Shown in pieces: positions 6,924 to 7,820 of a stretch of DNA of 7,820 bases. Location of the stretch: positions 1 through 7,820 of the forward strand of contig DQUE01000180.1 of assembly GCA_015662405.1 (NCBI GenBank). Direction: 5' to 3'. The position numbers were made by a program, and so were the translations under genes. The DNA is from Sulfurimonas autotrophica. GTDB lineage: Bacteria > Campylobacterota > Campylobacteria > Campylobacterales > Sulfurimonadaceae. Each line of letters opens with the position of its first letter. Positions within the stretch are counted from its first letter, which is position 1. Under the pieces are notes generated by a model, which saw only the letters and a list, made by a program, of their open reading frames with translations, was not told the DNA's origin and did no database searches.

Positions 6924-7580
6924 CTATTCATAAATCTCTCTTAGCTCATCAATATCTAGTATCTTTACACAGTTTTTCTCTATATCTATGATTCTATTTC
7001 TTGTTAGTTTTCTTAGAATTCTTGAAAGTGTTTCTGGTTGTATATGAAGCATGTATGCTATTTCATGTTTTCTTAACTCATTAAAGTTTCTTAAATCATT
7101 TGCAAGCATATGAGCAACTTTTGCAGTGCCATCAAAAACAACATCACGATTAATAATACATTGTAGTTGCTGAATCATTTTAAATGACTCTTTTAATACA
7201 ATCTTCATAAAATCATGATTTGCATGCATTAATTCTCTAAACTTTATGTTATTGAAAATCAAAACTTTACTATCTTCTAGAAATTCTGCATTTGCATAGC
7301 AACTCATAATATGCTCCTCGCATAATTTTGAAATATCAAAAATCATAGAGTTTGATATGATTTTATATAGAAAAATTTCACTATCAAATCTATCTACTTT
7401 ATAAAATTTAATAGCGCCTTCAGCAAGATAAAAAATTTCATTTTGATTCTCTTTTTCATAAAAAAGCACATCAGAACTAACATACTTTTTCAAAGTTGCT
7501 ATTTTAGATAACTTATCCAAAATTTCATCATCTAAACAATTAAAAAAAGGCATCCTTTTAAGAGAAGTTATGTCTACCAA
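6924..7580 (-). CDS. Crp/Fnr-family transcription regulator, candidate nap activator
   Basis: The 218-residue protein has an N-terminal cyclic-nucleotide-like sensory beta-barrel (about 10-120, including VLFYEKENQNEIFYLAEGAI), a long dimerisation helix (about 122-142) and a C-terminal winged helix (about 149-218). The recognition helix reads QPETLSRILRKL (181-192). E183, S186 and R187 align with the E-S-R residues by which E. coli FNR reads TTGAT half-sites, so a TTGA-type site is predicted, and one occurs at napA. The cysteines (15, 87, 95, 141, 204) do not form the N-terminal cluster that holds the FNR [4Fe-4S], so oxygen sensing of that kind is unlikely; a haem/NO sensor of the Dnr or NssR kind or another ligand is possible. 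The TTG start is favoured by AGGA 7 bases upstream; the alternative ATG at 7553 would drop nine residues. The gene leads a two-gene operon with the P-box membrane protein. Confidence 0.88.
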   Translation of the reverse strand: MVDITSLKRMPFFNCLDDEILDKLSKIATLKKYVSSDVLFYEKENQNEIFYLAEGAIKFYKVDRFDSEIFLYKIISNSMIFDISKLCEEHIMSCYANAEFLEDSKVLIFNNIKFRELMHANHDFMKIVLKESFKMIQQLQCIINRDVVFDGTAKVAHMLANDLRNFNELRKHEIAYMLHIQPETLSRILRKLTRNRIIDIEKNCVKILDIDELREIYE

Positions 7581-7587
7581 ATAGCTA

Positions 7588-7591
7588 TCCT
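7588..7591 (-). promoter_or_regulatory. Ribosome binding site supporting the TTG start of the Crp/Fnr regulator
   Basis: AGGA on the minus strand with a 7-base spacer (TAGCTAT) before TTG 7580. No comparable site precedes the alternative ATG at 7553. Confidence 0.5.
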
Positions 7592-7606
7592 GTGTTGAAG
7601 TTCAGA

Positions 7607-7627
7607 TACTCTATCCTAAGGAGAGTA
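7607..7627. repeat. Short inverted repeat upstream of the Crp/Fnr regulator
   Basis: TACTCT (7607-7612) and AGAGTA (7622-7627) form a 6-base inverted repeat around a 9-base centre, 27 bases before the regulator start codon. It lacks a following T run in either direction, so it is not a convincing terminator. It may be an operator or leader hairpin. No clear promoter hexamers were found in 7581-7650; TATTCT at 7632-7627 (minus strand) is a weak -10 candidate. Confidence 0.3.
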
Positions 7628-7650
7628 GAATATCCACAAATTTTAAATTA

Positions 7651-7761
7651 TTAATTAATTTTCACGACCCTAAAAGCTTCTGGGTCATTCTCTTTTATGA
7701 TTTCACGAAATATTCTTAGTTTTCTTAGCTCTACGATTATGAAAATTATATTTTTTGTTCC
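7651..7761 (-). pseudogene. Possible relic of a DUF2179 (YitT-type C-terminal) coding sequence
   Basis: Directly after the stop of the upstream gene the same frame stays open for 36 codons to TAA at 7653-7651. It contains IIFIIVELRKLRIFREII, then KENDPEAFRVVKIN. This resembles the DUF2179 pattern found at the end of YitT-like membrane proteins: a hydrophobic strand, then E..KL, an I-I-E/K-x-DP-AF core and a short strand. There is no ATG, GTG or TTG start in frame near the beginning and no ribosome site. Both the membrane part and the usual terminal VxGxGF part are absent, so if real it is a both-ends-truncated remnant. The match is from memory of the family pattern, and chance similarity cannot be excluded. 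An inverted repeat GACCC/GGGTC lies inside it. Confidence 0.35.
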
Positions 7762-7820
7762 TTAATTTCCATACATCTCTACTAATTCATCTAAATTTAA
7801 AACTTCTAAATCTTTATCTA
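7762..7820 (-). CDS. C-terminal end of a second Crp/Fnr-like regulator (5' part beyond window)
   Basis: From the right edge the frame reads DKDLEVLNLDELVEMYGN and stops at TAA 7764-7762. The tail lines up with the end of the complete regulator downstream, ILDIDELREIYE against VLNLDELVEMYG, with the same length to the stop within a residue. This suggests a tandem paralogue of the Crp/Fnr regulator on the same strand. Only 18 residues are visible, so the family call rests on that similarity and on adjacency. Confidence 0.5.
   Translation of the reverse strand, partial: DKDLEVLNLDELVEMYGN

Noticed and set aside
7664..7688. GACCC/GGGTC inverted repeat as an intrinsic terminator
   Set aside because: The stem is short with an 11-base loop and no proper T run follows on the minus strand; it also falls inside the possible gene relic.
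1..7820. CRISPR arrays, tRNA or rRNA genes, insertion sequences
   Set aside because: No spaced direct repeats, no tRNA-like cloverleaf or rRNA sequence was recognised, and no transposase frame or terminal repeats were seen.

Overview
The window holds a periplasmic nitrate reductase (nap) locus of the Campylobacterota (epsilonproteobacterial) type, with every gene on the minus strand, so transcription runs from high to low coordinates. The organism is most likely a free-living, AT-rich campylobacterot such as a Sulfurimonas relative; this is inferred. The clues are the gene order napA-napG-napH-napB-napF, the absence of napC, the NapA sequence style and length (939 aa), and moderately low GC. 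Genus and species cannot be fixed from the sequence alone.

Layout in transcription order. (1) At the right edge (7820-7762) are the last 18 codons of a gene whose tail resembles the C-terminus of the Crp/Fnr regulator further on, so two related regulators probably lie in tandem. (2) From 7761 to 7581 there is an intergenic stretch. It carries a possible relic of a DUF2179/YitT-like coding sequence and a short inverted repeat. (3) A two-gene regulatory operon follows: a Crp/Fnr-family regulator (7580-6924, TTG start) and, 9 bases on, a membrane protein (6914-5592). The membrane protein has two NarX/NarQ-like nitrate-sensor P-box motifs and a HAMP-like linker but no recognisable kinase, methyl-accepting or other output domain. 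(4) The napA promoter region (5591-5456) contains a near-palindromic Fnr-type operator (TTGAC-N4-GTCAT) and a perfect TATAAT, spaced as in a class II activated promoter. (5) The structural operon is napA (5455-2636), napG (2617-1793), napH (1800-982), napB (974-447) and napF (444 to the left edge, incomplete). The genes are tightly packed, with overlaps or gaps of 2 to 18 bases.

How it works together. NapG and NapH are taken from family knowledge to replace NapC: they oxidise menaquinol at the membrane and pass electrons to the dihaem cytochrome NapB and then to NapA, which reduces nitrate to nitrite in the periplasm. NapF is a cytoplasmic iron-sulfur protein probably concerned with NapA maturation. 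The Crp/Fnr protein has a recognition helix (ETLSR) suited to TTGA-type half-sites, and such a site sits at the napA promoter, so it is the obvious candidate activator. The most unusual element is the output-less double-P-box membrane protein in the same operon as that regulator. It suggests a nitrate-sensing route unlike the NarXL/NarQP two-component systems.
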